Assembly: GCA_951799425.1 (NCBI GenBank)
Contig: OX637394.1
Span: forward strand, 12,084,501 to 12,148,500
From: Ilex aquifolium
Lineage: Eukaryota; Streptophyta; Magnoliopsida; Aquifoliales; Aquifoliaceae
Length of the DNA: 64,000 bases
Direction: 5' to 3'
In this document: piece after piece, positions 62,337 to 64,000 of the stretch
Layout: each line of letters opens with the position of its first letter
Position numbering within the stretch: the first letter of the stretch is position 1
Notes under the pieces: model-generated
Told to the model about the DNA's origin: nothing
Seen by the model: the letters and a program-made list of their open reading frames with translations, nothing else
The model's database searches: none
Translations under genes and position numbers: made by a program

Positions 62337-62376
62337 TATTTAAAGCCACCCAACTCTGCCAGACGACGTGGTCTTC
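62337..62376 (-). promoter_or_regulatory. Core promoter of the minus cis-prenyltransferase gene
   Basis: On the minus strand GAAGACCACGTCGTCTGGC (from 62376) is followed by TTTAAATA (62344-62337). It matches the plus copy, including spacing, except that TATAAATA is TTTAAATA and the palindrome is imperfect. No insertion separates it from upstream DNA. Confidence 0.6.
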
Positions 62377-62511
62377 TGGGATAAGTAACTTGAAACTTGT
62401 GTATGGGTAAAGGTGGAGCTAAGTAAATTTTTGCAAAACTCATATTCAAAAAAGACGGTGGACAAGTTCCAAGATAGAAGACCTTTTATATTGAATCAAA
62501 TGCCCTAGAAT

Positions 62512-63398
62512 CAATGTTATCAGAATCGGATTGGTAATCGAATCAATAGAGAGACCGAGTTAATGATTCACTGGTTCAACTGTTGGGTCAACTGATTGAA
62601 CCGGTTATATAATATAAAATTAAAAAAATATAAAATATAATAATTTAATTAAAAAAATATAAAATATATCCACAATATATACAATTTACCATAAAATTAA
62701 CACCATAAATACATAATTCTATGAAGAAAAAAAGACCAACAACTTGCTTATGCCTTTTTGCCTTCTCAAGGGAATGGCCTTTTCAAGGCAATTATAGTAT
62801 TTTTTTAATGTGTCTTATTCCTCCGTCTTTCTCGAGGTAATAATACTAACAATATTATAGTATTCCTTCTCTGTTAAGTGTGCGTGTGTCTAGTCAAGAG
62901 TTTTGGTGTGTTGTGCTGTGTGTGTGTGAGAAAGAGAGAGAGAGAGAGGGGCAGAGAGTGAGACAAAGATTGAGATAGAGGAGAAGAGAGAGAGAGACAG
63001 CCATAGAAGAACGGAGCTGCTGAGCTTCGGAGGAGATTGCTTCTACCTCTGTGTGCGTCTAGTGAAGACTCGAAGAGGGCCTTTGCATCTGACTGCCTCT
63101 GCTCTGCATATGGAGAAGGTGACGAACTACACAACGAGGGTTCAATCGAAGTCGATTTAGGGAAAAATTGACCTAAAAATTTGATTTTAATTTTTTTTAT
63201 TTCTTAAAATTCGAATCGCCCGATTTGAAGAACTCGTCCGGTTCACGGGTTTAAAGAAAAACCGGTCGGTTTAATGGTTAACAGACAGTTTAATTGTCTA
63301 AATAGTCCAACTCAAGAATCAGACCGGTCTAGACCCTGGTTCAAGATCCAACCGGTTCGACCAGTCGGTCCCGTCGGAAACGGTTCTGATAAAAGCTG
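62512..63398. mobile_element. hAT-type non-autonomous element upstream of the minus gene
   Basis: 887 bp with ends CAATGTTATCAGAATCGG and, inward from the right, CAGCTTTTATCAGAACCG. A perfect 8-bp duplication CCTAGAAT flanks it (62504-62511 and 63399-63406). It starts about 270 bases upstream of the ATG. The interior has a (GA)n run (62930-62998); the open frame across it is a chance frame. Confidence 0.88.
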
Positions 63399-63643
63399 CC
63401 TAGAATGCAATTAGAGGAGCAGCCGCCGCCACCTATAAAGTTGAGAGAGAGAGAGAGCCACCAAGGCTAAGTGTTAAATATATTATGTACATGAAATGCT
63501 GAATTTTATATTAACTTTATTTGGTTGATTGAATTAAAAAGTATATTAAGACTTGTGGCTGGCTATTGAAACCAGTGTATCAATGATCGATTTGGACAGA
63601 AATTTTGGGTGTTTTTCATGACATCGAGGTATTTTAATTTATA
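63399..63643. other. Intergenic DNA, nothing recognised
   Basis: A short (GA)n run near 63443 and AT-rich sequence. Confidence 0.5.
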
Positions 63644-64000
63644 TTAGTTAATACATACGTGCGTTGCACGTGGACAATTTACGATCAACATATGAGTTGC
63701 ATCGAAAAATCTGCAAACATATCATCTTTTTAATGATATATTTTTTATCATGGAAAGTCCACTGGCAAAATAGGGACAATGACTTACTCTAAGCTTTGGT
63801 GACTTATTCCCTCATCAATAATAAGAATGCAGTTTCTGAAAGACAAAATTTTAACTCTTAACTTAAATGTGTTGAAAAAATTGGAGTGACGTCTCTATAC
63901 AATCAAGTGTATCCTGTATAAAAGTCATTTTAATGTCTTCCTGTAAGTCTATAATTTCTCCTTGCTTAAGTAATGATTTTCTATCTAACCTTTAATTTCC
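63644..64000 (-). mobile_element. Helitron 3' end, continues past the window
   Basis: On the minus strand, hairpin CCACGTGCAACGCACG is followed by TATGTATTAACTAA ending at 63644, next to an A on the plus strand. The hairpin is nearly that of the Helitron at 38337-49873. The 5' end was not found and is probably beyond 64000. Confidence 0.6.

Overview
This is nuclear DNA of a flowering plant, almost certainly a dicot. It is AT-rich and packed with plant transposon families (Tat and Athila Ty3/gypsy, an RNase H-bearing L1 LINE, hAT, PIF/Harbinger, MULE and Helitron elements). It also carries a scrap of plastid 23S rRNA and two intron-containing cis-prenyltransferase genes with plastid-type leaders. 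I cannot name the species. There is no sign of bacterial content, CRISPR arrays, tRNA genes or a replication origin.

Layout. 1-22415: a stack of three retroelements. The oldest is a non-autonomous LTR element on the minus strand, with about 7% LTR difference; its left LTR runs off the window. A minus-strand Tat element (1347-11931, target duplication ATAAT, about 2.6% LTR difference) sits in its interior. A plus-strand LINE (14593-21238) sits in its right LTR. 22416-36453: decayed repeats, namely a purine-rich minisatellite, a hAT-type MITE, a probable 3-kb solo LTR, a rearranged inverted pair of plastid 23S rRNA fragments, a Ty3/gypsy scrap cut by a PIF-type MITE, a 140-bp tandem repeat and a 2.1-kb PIF-type element.

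36454-63398 holds the only host genes: two cis-prenyltransferase paralogues facing each other tail to tail. The plus copy (exons 37042-37506, 51675-51745, 53341-53782) carries an in-frame stop at the start of exon 3 and looks like a pseudogene. Its first intron is swollen to about 14 kb by a hAT MITE and a three-level nest: Helitron, then Helitron, then a young intact-looking Athila element with about 5 differences between 1333-bp LTRs. The minus copy (exons 62241-61834, 60736-60669, 57813-57369) splices by eye into an open frame of 306 codons, but with changed residues in two normally conserved motifs. Between the two genes lies a 0.9-1.0 kb inverted repeat that is more alike between arms (about 90%) than the coding exons are (estimated under 80%).

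How it works together. The minus gene is the only plausible source of a full-length protein, a plastid-type enzyme making cis-polyprenyl diphosphate if still active. The pseudogene plus inverted repeat could give hairpin RNA or read-through antisense transcripts against it; this is inference. All counts of differences were made by eye.
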